This document shows positions 34,783 through 44,382 of a DNA stretch of 64,000 nt, piece by piece. The DNA comes from Pseudocercospora fijiensis CIRAD86 (lineage: Eukaryota; Ascomycota; Dothideomycetes; Mycosphaerellales; Mycosphaerellaceae): assembly GCF_000340215.1 (NCBI RefSeq), contig NW_006921534.1, positions 4,711,041 to 4,775,040 on the forward strand, written 5' to 3'. Position 1 is the stretch's first letter, and every line of letters begins with the position of its first letter. Below the pieces are notes generated by a model that worked only from the letters and a program-made list of their open reading frames with translations, ran no database searches and was not told the origin of the DNA. The position numbers were made by a program, and so were the translations under genes.

Positions 34783-35444
34783 CTCTTTTTGCTAGCGGGC
34801 GAACCCCTTATACGGCGTGCGATTTCAAGCTTTCTTTCCCGCTCGTTCAAGTCGCTGTCGCGCTTATCAAGTTCTTGTTTGAAGTCGGTTAAATTTTGAA
34901 GTGCGAGCCAGCCTCTCCTACCGGTAGAATCTTGCTCCTGCTCTCCATCAGCTCTGCTAACGCCTGGCATTGAGTGGAACTTGCTGCTTACCGTCGCGGT
35001 CTCGCCGCTACCCGGTTCGGATGGCTCTCGTGTACTGAAGCTTGACTCAGGCAATCCCACTTTGATTATTACGGGCTGGTCTAACAGCTTGGAAGCAACC
35101 TTAGCACATATCCGTGATACTTTGAAGAATGGCTTTGAGAGATGGCGGTTCATCGAGGGAAGAAATTTGGATCTCGGTGAAGGTTTAGCTCTCCCGAACG
35201 TGTTCCTGTCTTGACGCTTGATTTCTGGAAATTGTCGCTTTGTTTCGTCGGGATCTAATTCCGATGGCTGGTGATCCCCATCATAACTAGTCTGCGCAGT
35301 GGATGTCGTTTTCTGCGACTTCCCAGAGCAAGGCGGTGAAGTTTGCTTGCTTGTCATCGAGGACTTGGCAGTGTCAGTGGCTTCGGTGTTGTCCATTGCG
35401 ATTGTTCCTTCTGATGAGTGCTCGAAAGACTTATGTTCTCTCAT
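34764..35444 (-). CDS. hypothetical protein with C-terminal coiled coil
   Basis: A 226-residue frame from ATG (M-R-E-H-K-S-F), with an alternative ATG at codon 17. The N-terminal half is S/T/K/Q-rich and disordered. A charged coiled coil lies near the end (F-K-Q-E-L-D-K-R-D-S-D-L-N-E-R-E-R-K-L-E). The last codons and the stop are antisense to the T-arm of the tRNA-Ala gene, so the real 3' end may use an unseen intron, or the frame may have been cut by rearrangement. No family recognised. Confidence 0.45.
   Translation of the reverse strand: MREHKSFEHSSEGTIAMDNTEATDTAKSSMTSKQTSPPCSGKSQKTTSTAQTSYDGDHQPSELDPDETKRQFPEIKRQDRNTFGRAKPSPRSKFLPSMNRHLSKPFFKVSRICAKVASKLLDQPVIIKVGLPESSFSTREPSEPGSGETATVSSKFHSMPGVSRADGEQEQDSTGRRGWLALQNLTDFKQELDKRDSDLNERERKLEIARRIRGSPASKKSGRARN
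34786..34790 (+). terminator. RNA polymerase III terminator
   Basis: TTTTT four bases after the tRNA discriminator, the normal Pol III stop. Confidence 0.8.
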
Positions 35445-36018
35445 TTGTCGGGGGAGGGAGACACACGATAACTAATTCAACGCTGAACTTTCATTTTCCG
35501 ACTTTGTCTTCTTTGGTTCACATAATTGATTTTTTTTTCTTGTCTTAAAGCAGATGTCTGACATGAGACCCCAGTCGCCAAACTGCTTCTCTCTCCAAGC
35601 GCATGTGTCAGAAAGAGCATGGACAGATGTAAAAGCACGGGAGACAATAACTATGCGTGTATTCGTACCGACATATGCCTTGACCAAGCCGAAGGACTAG
35701 CGTTCGCGCAACAGCAAGGATCCATGTCTCAGAGAATATTCATGTCCAAAACAGTAGCATCACCTGTCGATGTCCAAATCCACACCATCGCTTTTGGGGT
35801 TGGCGAAGCTTCTCGTCTTATCTAAAGCCGACTCTTCTGGAAAGCTCGATGATCGTGGAGGTCAGAGTTAGAGAACTTGAAGGGTTCGCCACTTCCACAG
35901 CGAGAGTCCATCCAGATCCCCAGTTAAACTCTTGATACCGTGAGCTTGTCTCCAGCCTCGAGGTTCAGCAACTCCATCTATCCAAGCCAACAAAACACCT
36001 CTTATTCTAACACCACAC
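35445..36018. other. intergenic
   Basis: No supported gene. The T-rich stretch at 35529-35548 stands out only as low complexity. Confidence 0.5.
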
Positions 36019-37065
36019 TCAAGAAAGCTCCAAAGGCTCATTGAAGAGAGTCACCAGATCGGCCAGGTCGCTCCGTCTGAGCTTCAGCTTGTCGTCCCTC
36101 ATCGCCATCGCCTTCTGAAAGAATTCTGCTCTCAGTTGTACGTATTCTCGCCTCGCTCTGATCATCAACGCCATCTCCTCTTCGTCCAGGTCAGCCGAGA
36201 GCCGAAAGCCAAACATGCCTCTGATAGATGCGTGGGAAGTTATAATGTTCGACAGTGCTTGCGTCTCATCGACATCACAATCGATTTCAACTTTGCTGTG
36301 GAGATCTGCAATGCGAAACCGCAGCGGGCTTTGGTCGCGCCAAAAGGGGAGGGATTCAGTATCTCGGTTATAAAATGGTCCCTCGATATCGATTGTGAGT
36401 GCTGTAATGGATTCGATCACATTCGAAGGAGAGTGAGCGAAGAACCTCCATGTTTCTTGAGTTGTCTTCATGCCGCTGTACAAGACACGCCTTTCTGTAG
36501 GAATATTTGAGTTGTACAACCGAGGCAGGTCATAGAGCACCAGGCCGAAGTCGCCACATCTGTACCATGCTGCCAATGACTCCTTTCGCACCAATCGCGA
36601 CACTTTGGTCACTGGCGGCTGTGTACGAATGGTTGGTCGCTCGCGACTCGAGAACTCAGCTTCTCTCGTGCCGGAATGGCGGTATCGCAGGGCAGCTCTG
36701 GAGATCTTTCTCGTGGTTGACAGGCTCTTGATATGGAACTCGTAAATTTCGACACGAATCTCAGCAGGAAGGTGTAGAAAGTTATCGAAAGTGGCATGGT
36801 CGTCGGCATGCTGGAGTCGGGCTATAAGCTGATCGGAGTCAAGTGCATCGCTGTCGCCATATCGCATTGTAAGATTGCGCTGCTGGTAAAAGCGTTGCAG
36901 CTCGTCGACGGTGCATTTGTAATAGTCGATCAGACCTCGCTGTATACGCAAGTCGCGATTGACTCCTGCCAGCGTTTGATGGTCAACATCTTTCGCCTCG
37001 AGCTTCCAGAAGTCCTTGGCGAAGCTATTGAGTATTGTGAACTTTTGCGACGTCGTTTGTGTCAT
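36019..37065 (-). CDS. fungal F-box-like protein
   Basis: Intronless, 348 residues from the first true ATG (M-T-Q-T-T-S-Q-K-F). The frame is open a little further upstream, from a GTG. In the middle is the pattern F-L-H-L-P-A-E-I-R-V-E-I-Y-E-F, the signature of a very large family of fungal proteins with a degenerate F-box-like motif. Those usually carry it near the N-terminus; here about 95 residues precede it. The rest is a mixed alpha/beta region without clear repeats. An SCF adaptor role is possible but not shown. Confidence 0.6.
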   Translation of the reverse strand: MTQTTSQKFTILNSFAKDFWKLEAKDVDHQTLAGVNRDLRIQRGLIDYYKCTVDELQRFYQQRNLTMRYGDSDALDSDQLIARLQHADDHATFDNFLHLPAEIRVEIYEFHIKSLSTTRKISRAALRYRHSGTREAEFSSRERPTIRTQPPVTKVSRLVRKESLAAWYRCGDFGLVLYDLPRLYNSNIPTERRVLYSGMKTTQETWRFFAHSPSNVIESITALTIDIEGPFYNRDTESLPFWRDQSPLRFRIADLHSKVEIDCDVDETQALSNIITSHASIRGMFGFRLSADLDEEEMALMIRARREYVQLRAEFFQKAMAMRDDKLKLRRSDLADLVTLFNEPLELS

Positions 37066-37313
37066 GATCACCGCGGTTGGAAAATGATGTCGTGATGTCG
37101 AGGTGTAAGTGACACTTCTTGAGTCTAGAAGTAACTTTCATACAAGGTTCCTGCCCAAGTGGCACGGACCACGAAGTCGCTGAGTGTGAAGGTTCATGAT
37201 GTGAAGCATTGCATTGCAAACGCCGCATGTGGCAAGAGAGAAATCGCGTGCGCGTGCACTTATAGAGAGCGCGGAGCCTCTTTTCCGGGGCCCGAGACAA
37301 CACTCCGTACCGC

Positions 37314-38087
37314 TCAATCGTCCCAAGGCATCTTCAAGATCTCACTGCCCGGCAAGGCGCCTTGATTCATCTCCATCTCATCAAATTGTCTCCTCTTCTC
37401 TCGCTGGTCACCCAAGACTTCGCGCTTCGCGTTCTTCTTCTTCCTATGCTTCTGGTCCTTGAGTTCCTCCTTCGCCTCCTTTATAGCCTTCTGATCAAGC
37501 TCCAGCCTCTTTTCCGCAGACAGGACCCATGGCTTGCACAGAATCGATCGTTTCCACTCTGCCACTTTAGCCCAATGCTGAGCCTCAGCTCGAGTATCTG
37601 GCACCCTTTGCAAGCGGGACAGCAACATCTGTCGATTCTGCATGTAGCTCCCAATCTCGCCTTCGGCTATCACGACCGTGCCTAGTTCGAGAATGTTCCG
37701 ATCAAGCGTCACGAGAGGTAAACCCATCGCAACCGTGACCAGAACATTGTTCAAATCGGTGATCGAAAGATAATCCTTGAATCCATTTTCTGATATCTTG
37801 CCCGCTTCTCGCTCCAGCTTGATCTCGATATTTGCACCACTGCTGTCGTCCAAGGTCATGAGGACATATCTTCCTCCGGCAACCATATCGATTTGACATA
37901 TGAAGCCCACAAGCCTGACATACTGCATGGGATGGTTCAACCAAAACCAGATATTCTGGCCTTCGAATCCGGGTTCTCGTCGCAGCTGAAAGACATCCGC
38001 AACGGAGAGCTTGTTCCATCTATACCACGTGGGTGAGGCATCGTAGTATTTGGCTGGGTAGATTTCACCTGACCTCGCGTTGTTCAT
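37314..38087 (-). CDS. STN1: CST complex subunit Stn1
   Basis: Single-stranded telomeric DNA-binding OB-fold protein, partner of Ten1, which caps telomeres and helps fill in the C-strand. Intronless, 257 residues. The N-terminal OB fold opens with Y-D-A-S-P-T-W-Y-R-W-N-K-L-S-V-A-D-V, then Q-N-I-W-F-W-L-N-H-P and Y-V-R-L-V-G, and L-D-D-S-S-G-A-N-I-E-I-K, all family features. The C-terminal part is a charged helix rich in K and E rather than the winged helices of the yeast protein, as in other filamentous fungi. The start codon is 190 bp from that of the divergent DNAJC9-like gene. Confidence 0.85.
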   Translation of the reverse strand: MNNARSGEIYPAKYYDASPTWYRWNKLSVADVFQLRREPGFEGQNIWFWLNHPMQYVRLVGFICQIDMVAGGRYVLMTLDDSSGANIEIKLEREAGKISENGFKDYLSITDLNNVLVTVAMGLPLVTLDRNILELGTVVIAEGEIGSYMQNRQMLLSRLQRVPDTRAEAQHWAKVAEWKRSILCKPWVLSAEKRLELDQKAIKEAKEELKDQKHRKKKNAKREVLGDQREKRRQFDEMEMNQGALPGSEILKMPWDD

Positions 38088-38277
38088 CGCATGTTGGCGT
38101 GTGCCTGGGGCGATTAAAGTGGTAATTGTGGGTAAACAGAGGTGGGAGAAGGTGCCTATGCATGTGAAAGCAGCACGTCATCACGCAGAAGTCGCGTCGA
38201 CGCGTTTCATTCGCGACCACCACCACCAACGCCATCACTTTAACACACACCACAGCACCAATACCAAGACCATCAAA
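38088..38277. promoter_or_regulatory. shared bidirectional promoter of STN1 and DNAJC9-like gene
   Basis: Only 190 bp separate the two divergent start codons, so both core promoters and both 5' leaders must lie here. CCACCACCACC and ACACACACCACAGCACC runs precede the + start. No TATA box is evident. Confidence 0.6.
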
Positions 38278-39156
38278 ATGCCTAAGCGCTCCCGCAAAGA
38301 ATCAGAAGAAGATGGAGAAGACATCACCGTCGACTCAGCCCCATCATCCATCAACCCCTACACCGTCCTCGATGTCGCAAAAGACGCCGACCAAGACACC
38401 ATAAAACGCGCTTACCGCAAAGCCGCCCTGCAGCATCACCCCGACAAAGTCTCACCAGAAGAAAAAGAAACGGCACACACAAAATTTCAAGAAATAGCCT
38501 TCGCCTTCGCCATCCTCTCCGACGAGCGTCGCCGCAAACGCTACGACACAACAGGCCGCACCGAAGAATCCCTAGACCTAGAAGATGACGACTTCGATTG
38601 GGTGGAATTCTTCCGTGCGCAATTCCACGAGGTAGTGACTGTGGAGAAGATTGCGGCTTTTAGTCGAGAATACAAGGGTAGTGAGGAGGAGAGGGAAGCT
38701 GTGCTTGATGCGTACAAGAAGTGTAAGGGCGATATGGTGAGGCTTTATGAGGTGGTTATATTGAGTGATATGCTTGAGGATGAGGAGAGGTTTCGGAAGA
38801 TTATTGATGGGGCGATTGGGAAGGGGGAGGTTGAGGAGTACAAGAAGTATGCGCAAGAGAGTGAGAGCGCTAGGCAGAAGAGGTTGGAGAGGGCGAGGAA
38901 GCAGAAGGAGAGGGAGGCGAAGGAAGCTGAGGAGGTAGAGGAGGAGCTGAAGGAGACAAATAAGAGGAAGAAGGGGAAGAAGAGTAAGGATGCTGATCTC
39001 GGGGATCTTGCGGCGATGATTCAGAAGAGGCAGCAGGATCGTGCTGGAGATTTCTTGGATCGGCTTGAGCAGAAGTATGGCGGTGGTGGTGGGATGAATG
39101 AGCCGCCTGAGGAGGCTTTTGCCGCGAATAGGAAATCGAAGAAGGGAAGGAAATGA
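38278..39156 (+). CDS. DNAJC9-like J-domain protein
   Basis: Intronless, 292 residues. The J domain spans about residues 24-92 with the invariant H-P-D at the helix II-III loop (Q-H-H-P-D-K), so it can stimulate an Hsp70. It is followed by D-D-F-D-W-V-E-F-F-R and the E-Y-K-G-S-E-E-E-R block, typical of the DNAJC9 family, whose human member is a histone co-chaperone. The C-terminal half is a long E/K-rich helix, and the end is basic (R-K-S-K-K-G-R-K), a likely nuclear signal. The histone role in this fungus is inferred from the family. A change in codon style from C-rich to G-rich codons occurs at about 38580, inside the gene. Confidence 0.85.
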   Translation: MPKRSRKESEEDGEDITVDSAPSSINPYTVLDVAKDADQDTIKRAYRKAALQHHPDKVSPEEKETAHTKFQEIAFAFAILSDERRRKRYDTTGRTEESLDLEDDDFDWVEFFRAQFHEVVTVEKIAAFSREYKGSEEEREAVLDAYKKCKGDMVRLYEVVILSDMLEDEERFRKIIDGAIGKGEVEEYKKYAQESESARQKRLERARKQKEREAKEAEEVEEELKETNKRKKGKKSKDADLGDLAAMIQKRQQDRAGDFLDRLEQKYGGGGGMNEPPEEAFAANRKSKKGRK

Positions 39157-39396
39157 AGCCTTGTGTACTCCCGGCGTTGGATTGGTAGGAAACGGAAAGG
39201 GATAAATATTGAAGGTACCCAAGCTTGCAAACTGAATAGCAAGGACATAGAATGCATACTGAAGTCTAGTGCCACACTCATATGTCTATCCCAGCGCTTA
39301 ACTTCGAAAGATGCTCGTCGCGGCAAGCATCTGCGACAGAAATCCCTCCCACGGCCATAGCCATACTCTCGTGATGCATATTGTGCTATGTATACT

Positions 39397-42300
39397 TCAG
39401 ATGTTCCTCGGTCCACTCATGGTCGCTTTCTCCACCCAGACCTCGAACTTGTTCCCATCAATGTCTCGTTCCTCTGCTCGGAACAATTCATTTTCGTCCA
39501 GGACACTAAGCAATCCTTCAGTCTTGGCCTTCCGCAATTTGTCTGTCTCATTCAGGTTTGCCTTCTGTGAGATAGTTGTCTTGGCGAAGTAATCAGCCGC
39601 CCAGTTATTGGCCTGCTCAAGAGAAGTCGTCATATCTGGTCTTTGGCGCTCTGTCTTATAGACCTTCTCGTGGTGCACTACACATTCCTCTTCGAAAAGT
39701 TCATCGCCTGGGTCACGCTGGACCGAGCTCGTGGATTTCTCTGTGATGGTTTGCCGCTCCATGACTTTGTAAAAGTGCTTTGGAATCCAGTCTACTTTGC
39801 TTTGTGGAAGCTTCCCGTCGGTGTAGTTGAGCAATGTTCGATGGACTGCGACCTCGACTTCGCCAACCTGATCGTTGATGAATTTGGCCCATTTCAGTCC
39901 GCGTTCGTCCGTACCGCTCGTGAGATTCATGTTGTCTAGACTCACAATTGGTCGCCTTTTTGGGTTGACCTTGAGCAGTTCCGCCTGAACAGCTGCGTTT
40001 GCCTTCTTCAGGCTTTCGAAAGGCGCGCTGACAGGGATCCATTGCGAGTCAGAGTCCTCATCGTCCTCGACCTCGTCCTCGTCGTCCTCGACCTCGTCCT
40101 CGTCGGATTCGCCGGTATAATACTTGTCTTTTCGGTACAGTGTGTAGGTGTAGTAGACATAGTCTTCTGGATCGTCCGGATCGACTTCGGATTCCGTTTC
40201 AGACTCATCGGCCTCTTCAAGTGCTTCCTCGTATGAAAGGGCCATATTCTGCGCGGCATGCCACAAAAAGTTGGCATCAATTGTCTTTCCACCTGTGGTG
40301 GGCCGTTCGATCTCCTCGTGGTCTGCATAAGCGTCCAGAATACTGGTGATCGATCTGAACTGCTCTGCTGCCATATTGCTAGGACGAGTTTCTGCACCAT
40401 GCGAGTCTGATCGCGCCATTCGATTTGTCCGACTAAGAGGTCTCTGTTCAATTGCTGAATCGTTACGGACTGGAGATCTTGGCAAAGATGGGTTTGTTGC
40501 TCGGAATATCCGCTTGTTCACATCTTCTTTCGCTCCTGGGACCCCTCGAACCATGTCATTCAGCAGTTCATCGTCAATCAATGTATTCTGGAAGACCTCT
40601 TTTAGAGCTTCATACCGACCTTTGAGAGTGTCGACAGCAACCCTCAGGCCTGTAGCGTCATTCCAAGACTCTCTAATCGAAGGCCACTCCGATCCACTGT
40701 CACGCCAACGCACTAATTGAGCGTCCAAAGGAGCGATCTCAGGTGGCAGACGAGATGTATTGGCTTTCCAACCAGGCGCGAGACCGACTTTGGATGAGGT
40801 GCCCGTTTTCTCTGCACAGAGGGTATTGATCTCGGTCTGTGCTGCTTTGTCGCCATTGGCAAGCCGTTCCATCAAATCACCACGGATCCTCGCAGATTCG
40901 ATGGCTTTCTCGATCTGACGACAGCGTTTGCGTAAAGTATCTTGGGACCTCAATTTGCCGGTAAACTGTTCAAATTTGGAGATTATTTGAGTCCAATCGT
41001 CGCCAGCAGCCTTCCAGGCAACAAGTTTGGCATCTTCAGGAAGAATGTCCGCCAGAGCTCGCCGGTGGCTGGTATCACGGCCTCGAGGTTGAGGTTGTGC
41101 CAAAGGAGTAGGCCGCGGCTCTGGCTGTCGAAACTCTGAGTCACCATGAACGAGAGAATTGATCTGCGCTTTGGCATCTTCGTTGCCCTTGGCCAACTCG
41201 TTGGTGAGGTTCCAGGAGACCTTCGCGAGCTTTAAAGCTTTCTTGACAAGACTAATCCGGCGTTTGAGGAATTCTTCATCTTGAGCTTTTCCAGTCAAGG
41301 TCTGATAGAGCCGCGCAATATCTTCGAATGTCTTGCCATCTGTATCTCGCCAATGGAGCAGCTTGCCATCGTCAAAGCTGATCTCGCCTAAAGATCTGCG
41401 AAAGTCTGTGGAACCGCTTACCGGTGACTGCTTGGTTCCGGGTATTTGCCTCATAGGTCGATCAAATGAAGTCGCTGCTTTGCTCCCATTCACGTCTCCA
41501 AAAGATGATTGAGCTAGAGAAGATTGACTACGCAATTGAACAGGATCGACGACATCAGCATGTGTGGTGTCGAGAGCGGCCATTTGCCGTGCCTCACGAG
41601 CTTGTTGTGCCAGAGACCCGGGCTGAAGCTGCGTTGTGTGTGGTTCATCATCTTCCACAACGATTGTGGAATCATCAGCATGCGTGCACATTTTTCGGTT
41701 GCGTTCCTGCTGTTTGCGAATACGCTCATCTCGCGCTCGCTGTTGCTCGTCGCTGAAAACAGAGTGCTGAGGAGGTTGCTCTTTCGCTCGCTTCTGCTCT
41801 TCAGCCCGTCGTTCCGCTTCACGTTTCTCAGCTGCTGCCTTTTTCTGAGCCACGACTTTGGCCTCCGCCTCATGCTTCCGGCGCAGTGCATCTTGCAGCT
41901 GTTTTTCGTGAGCGCGCCGTGCCGCCTCTTCTGCTTCGACTTGGGCCTGCTTCTGGCGACTGTCATCGGCACGTCGCTTGATTTCGGCGGCCTTCTTAAT
42001 CCGCTCTTGCTCAAGCTGTCGCTCGCGCTTGAGATGTGCCTGATCTTGTCTGTCAAGTTCACGTCTCCTATCAGTTTCAGCCTGCTTAGCAGCTTGGTCT
42101 GATTCGACAAACAGAGCGTCAAGCTTGGCCTTTTGCGCGGCATTATCAAAAGGTACAGGTTGGGTTTCAGCGAGGATCTCTGGCGCCCTCGAAGCGGTCT
42201 TTGAGCCGAGAATGGTTATTTCGTCTTGCCCCGAGGTCGCGGAAAGGGTCTGGTTATTGCCCTTGCTGCTGCTCGATAACGGTCTACTCAATGGTGGCAG

Positions 42301-43272
42301 AGGGACTGGCCGTTTCTGTCGCTGCGCTGCCTCTGCTGGGATAGCCTGCAACGGAGATGGCGGATTCGCCTTGCTTTTGGAAGCGTCTCTACGCTTGGCT
42401 ACATTTTCTGCTCGGCGTCGCTCACTCTCTCTCTGGATTTCTTGCTTATTCTGCGGCAACCCATTGCTTTCGGGAGCCTGTCTCCGCTGAGCTAAAGCTT
42501 CTGCACGGCGTCGAGCACTCTCTTTCAGGATTTTTTCTCTGATCTGCAGCAAGTCATTCTCCTTGCGAGTTTCAGACGAAATTGTGTCGGCTGGCGGCTT
42601 CGGAAGAGGATCTTGAAGTAACGGAGCCGGAGGGCTGCCATCAGACGTATCATCTGAATCGTCGTCCATGAAAAGCCCGCCAGTGGACTTTCGTGCTGTG
42701 CTTGGGGCCGGCGCTTTATTTTGCCTCGAGATTTCTCCCAGAGCCGGCTTGGCATGCTTAGAGAAGAAAGAAGTCTGCGTCTGCGGCTGTGGAGGCGAAG
42801 TGGCTTCTGATACCGTCCTGGATCGTTTGGAGAAGAATGACAATCGGTGCTGAGGAGGAGGTGAGAAGCCGTCAGCAATTCCGTCAGTCTCGGGGCGACC
42901 CATACTGCCCTGCGATCTTTGGCGCTCTTGCCGACGCTGGGCCTTCTGAAAGCTTGACGACGGGCTGGTCTTCGTCCGTTTGGATGCTGGGTCTGGTGTT
43001 GGGGTTGCCGCTTGAACTGGCCGTTTCAGGCCAGGAGTGTTCCGTGAGCTGGATAGATCGCCAGACCTTCCAGATACGCCTCTTGATTTTGACTGAGCAG
43101 AAAAGCCTTCTTCGACAGAGTTGTCGTTGTTTTCCAGACCCTCCCAATTCCATTGCATCCTTTTCGGCTTAGATTCTGTTGTGGGCTGACGATTGGAGAA
43201 GAGCGACCTTCCCTCGGGTTTGAAGGTGTCACGACGACTGCGGCTGCTGGACGAACTCTGCCACTCGTCCAT
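39397..43272 (-). CDS. large protein with three internal Myb/SANT-like repeats
   Basis: Intronless, 1291 residues. Residues 1-240 are disordered, with two S-F-F-S-K motifs. Residues about 240-530 form a long K/E/R/Q-rich coiled coil. Then come three related segments of about 75-80 residues, near 634-710, 744-820 and 848-925. Each has the form (D/E)-(D/A)-(G/A)-(K/Q)-L-(L/V)-x-W-(R/K)...(T/S)-(F/Q/I) ... T-G-(K/L) ... L-K-(K/G)-R, followed by L-A-(K/N)-G-(N/D)-like ends. The W-bearing helices resemble Myb/SANT repeats of fungal regulators. An acidic run (E-D-D-E-D) lies near 1070. The C-terminal 200 residues look folded but match no family I know. A nuclear, DNA- or chromatin-linked role is a guess. 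Confidence 0.7.
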   Translation of the reverse strand: MDEWQSSSSSRSRRDTFKPEGRSLFSNRQPTTESKPKRMQWNWEGLENNDNSVEEGFSAQSKSRGVSGRSGDLSSSRNTPGLKRPVQAATPTPDPASKRTKTSPSSSFQKAQRRQERQRSQGSMGRPETDGIADGFSPPPQHRLSFFSKRSRTVSEATSPPQPQTQTSFFSKHAKPALGEISRQNKAPAPSTARKSTGGLFMDDDSDDTSDGSPPAPLLQDPLPKPPADTISSETRKENDLLQIREKILKESARRRAEALAQRRQAPESNGLPQNKQEIQRESERRRAENVAKRRDASKSKANPPSPLQAIPAEAAQRQKRPVPLPPLSRPLSSSSKGNNQTLSATSGQDEITILGSKTASRAPEILAETQPVPFDNAAQKAKLDALFVESDQAAKQAETDRRRELDRQDQAHLKRERQLEQERIKKAAEIKRRADDSRQKQAQVEAEEAARRAHEKQLQDALRRKHEAEAKVVAQKKAAAEKREAERRAEEQKRAKEQPPQHSVFSDEQQRARDERIRKQQERNRKMCTHADDSTIVVEDDEPHTTQLQPGSLAQQAREARQMAALDTTHADVVDPVQLRSQSSLAQSSFGDVNGSKAATSFDRPMRQIPGTKQSPVSGSTDFRRSLGEISFDDGKLLHWRDTDGKTFEDIARLYQTLTGKAQDEEFLKRRISLVKKALKLAKVSWNLTNELAKGNEDAKAQINSLVHGDSEFRQPEPRPTPLAQPQPRGRDTSHRRALADILPEDAKLVAWKAAGDDWTQIISKFEQFTGKLRSQDTLRKRCRQIEKAIESARIRGDLMERLANGDKAAQTEINTLCAEKTGTSSKVGLAPGWKANTSRLPPEIAPLDAQLVRWRDSGSEWPSIRESWNDATGLRVAVDTLKGRYEALKEVFQNTLIDDELLNDMVRGVPGAKEDVNKRIFRATNPSLPRSPVRNDSAIEQRPLSRTNRMARSDSHGAETRPSNMAAEQFRSITSILDAYADHEEIERPTTGGKTIDANFLWHAAQNMALSYEEALEEADESETESEVDPDDPEDYVYYTYTLYRKDKYYTGESDEDEVEDDEDEVEDDEDSDSQWIPVSAPFESLKKANAAVQAELLKVNPKRRPIVSLDNMNLTSGTDERGLKWAKFINDQVGEVEVAVHRTLLNYTDGKLPQSKVDWIPKHFYKVMERQTITEKSTSSVQRDPGDELFEEECVVHHEKVYKTERQRPDMTTSLEQANNWAADYFAKTTISQKANLNETDKLRKAKTEGLLSVLDENELFRAEERDIDGNKFEVWVEKATMSGPRNI

Positions 43273-44382
43273 ACTTACAAGCCTACGCGATGAGCGCTAA
43301 GGCAGCGGTGTTTCTGTGCTTTTTTCTGAGGTTTGTCGGAGTGTCCCGGCAAGGCTGAAGTCTGTCAGGAAGTCAGTGTTAGCTCTTGCTGATGGTCGTC
43401 CGTTCCCGCCGTATGTCCGCCGTAAAAGTGAGCACTGACAGTTGAAGAAAGATCCAGATCCAGATCGACAAGGTGCTTCATGTGAGGATCTAGACAAGCA
43501 TATCCTGAAAACGCTATGAGCAGGCTGTCTTGCTGACAAAATGCCGCTAGAATGAGGCTAAGCCTGGTGTAGCGTATAGGAAAAGCCAGCTTTGAGTGAT
43601 GTGAGGCTTGTTCGTGGTTAAGTGACATTGGAGCAACAAAAAGAAGGCATTGGCGCGGACGTACTGGATTGTGCTGGCGCTTCGGCGCGCATGTGATGGC
43701 GGTATTCGAGACGGTCGAGATTGTCGCAATGGGATGATGGATTGGTGGAAGAATGAGTAGCCTTAACGACCCTTTCCAGTGCGGGTCGAGTGGGTTATGC
43801 AAGGTACGGAGAGCTTGAGGCCATGTTGAAAGTGGTGTGGATGAGTTGAATGTTCACCGGTGGTTGATGTTGGTGACCAGAAGTTGTTGTCGTTGCTGCA
43901 AGCTTATATGAGGTAGCTTCTTGACCGGCTGGCGCGCCTCAGCATGTGGAGATCTGAGCGAGGCAAGAGCCACTACTTTGTCATGTGAAGCATGGCTATG
44001 TTTGAGGAGGGGACTTTATCAGCTAGCTTTGCAGTCAATGTCTTATTGTCCTGACACGGCGCCTCGCCGTCTTGCTGGGAACCCGTGGGCTGAATAACTT
44101 CAAGGTGTCTTGTTATTGTGCAAGCAGCGCATTGTAGGCCTAATGGTCGTTCTGCAGTCATGAGACTACGTTTTGCAATGCGCCGCGCATACTTGGGTCG
44201 TTCGATATTCTGCCCATCGGCCATCTATTCGAACGTCAATATGCCTCTCCAGCCTCCAGGACCAGAAGGACCTCCTCTCAATATATACGCGCGTCCAGCT
44301 CTGCTTGCGTCGCTCTCTTCGGTGGCCGAAGCCTCACTTCCATCCTCACTGGTTGTGGAAAACTACTATTGTGCTATCTCTT
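43273..44382. other. intergenic (about 1.1 kb)
   Basis: Holds the upstream region of the large Myb-like gene and the 3' side of RRP45. A 145-codon minus-strand frame (43802-43365) starts with TTG and has no recognisable family, so I do not call it. No repeat or RNA gene was noticed. Confidence 0.55.

Noticed and set aside
43365..43802. 145-codon minus-strand frame
   Set aside because: TTG start and no recognisable domain.
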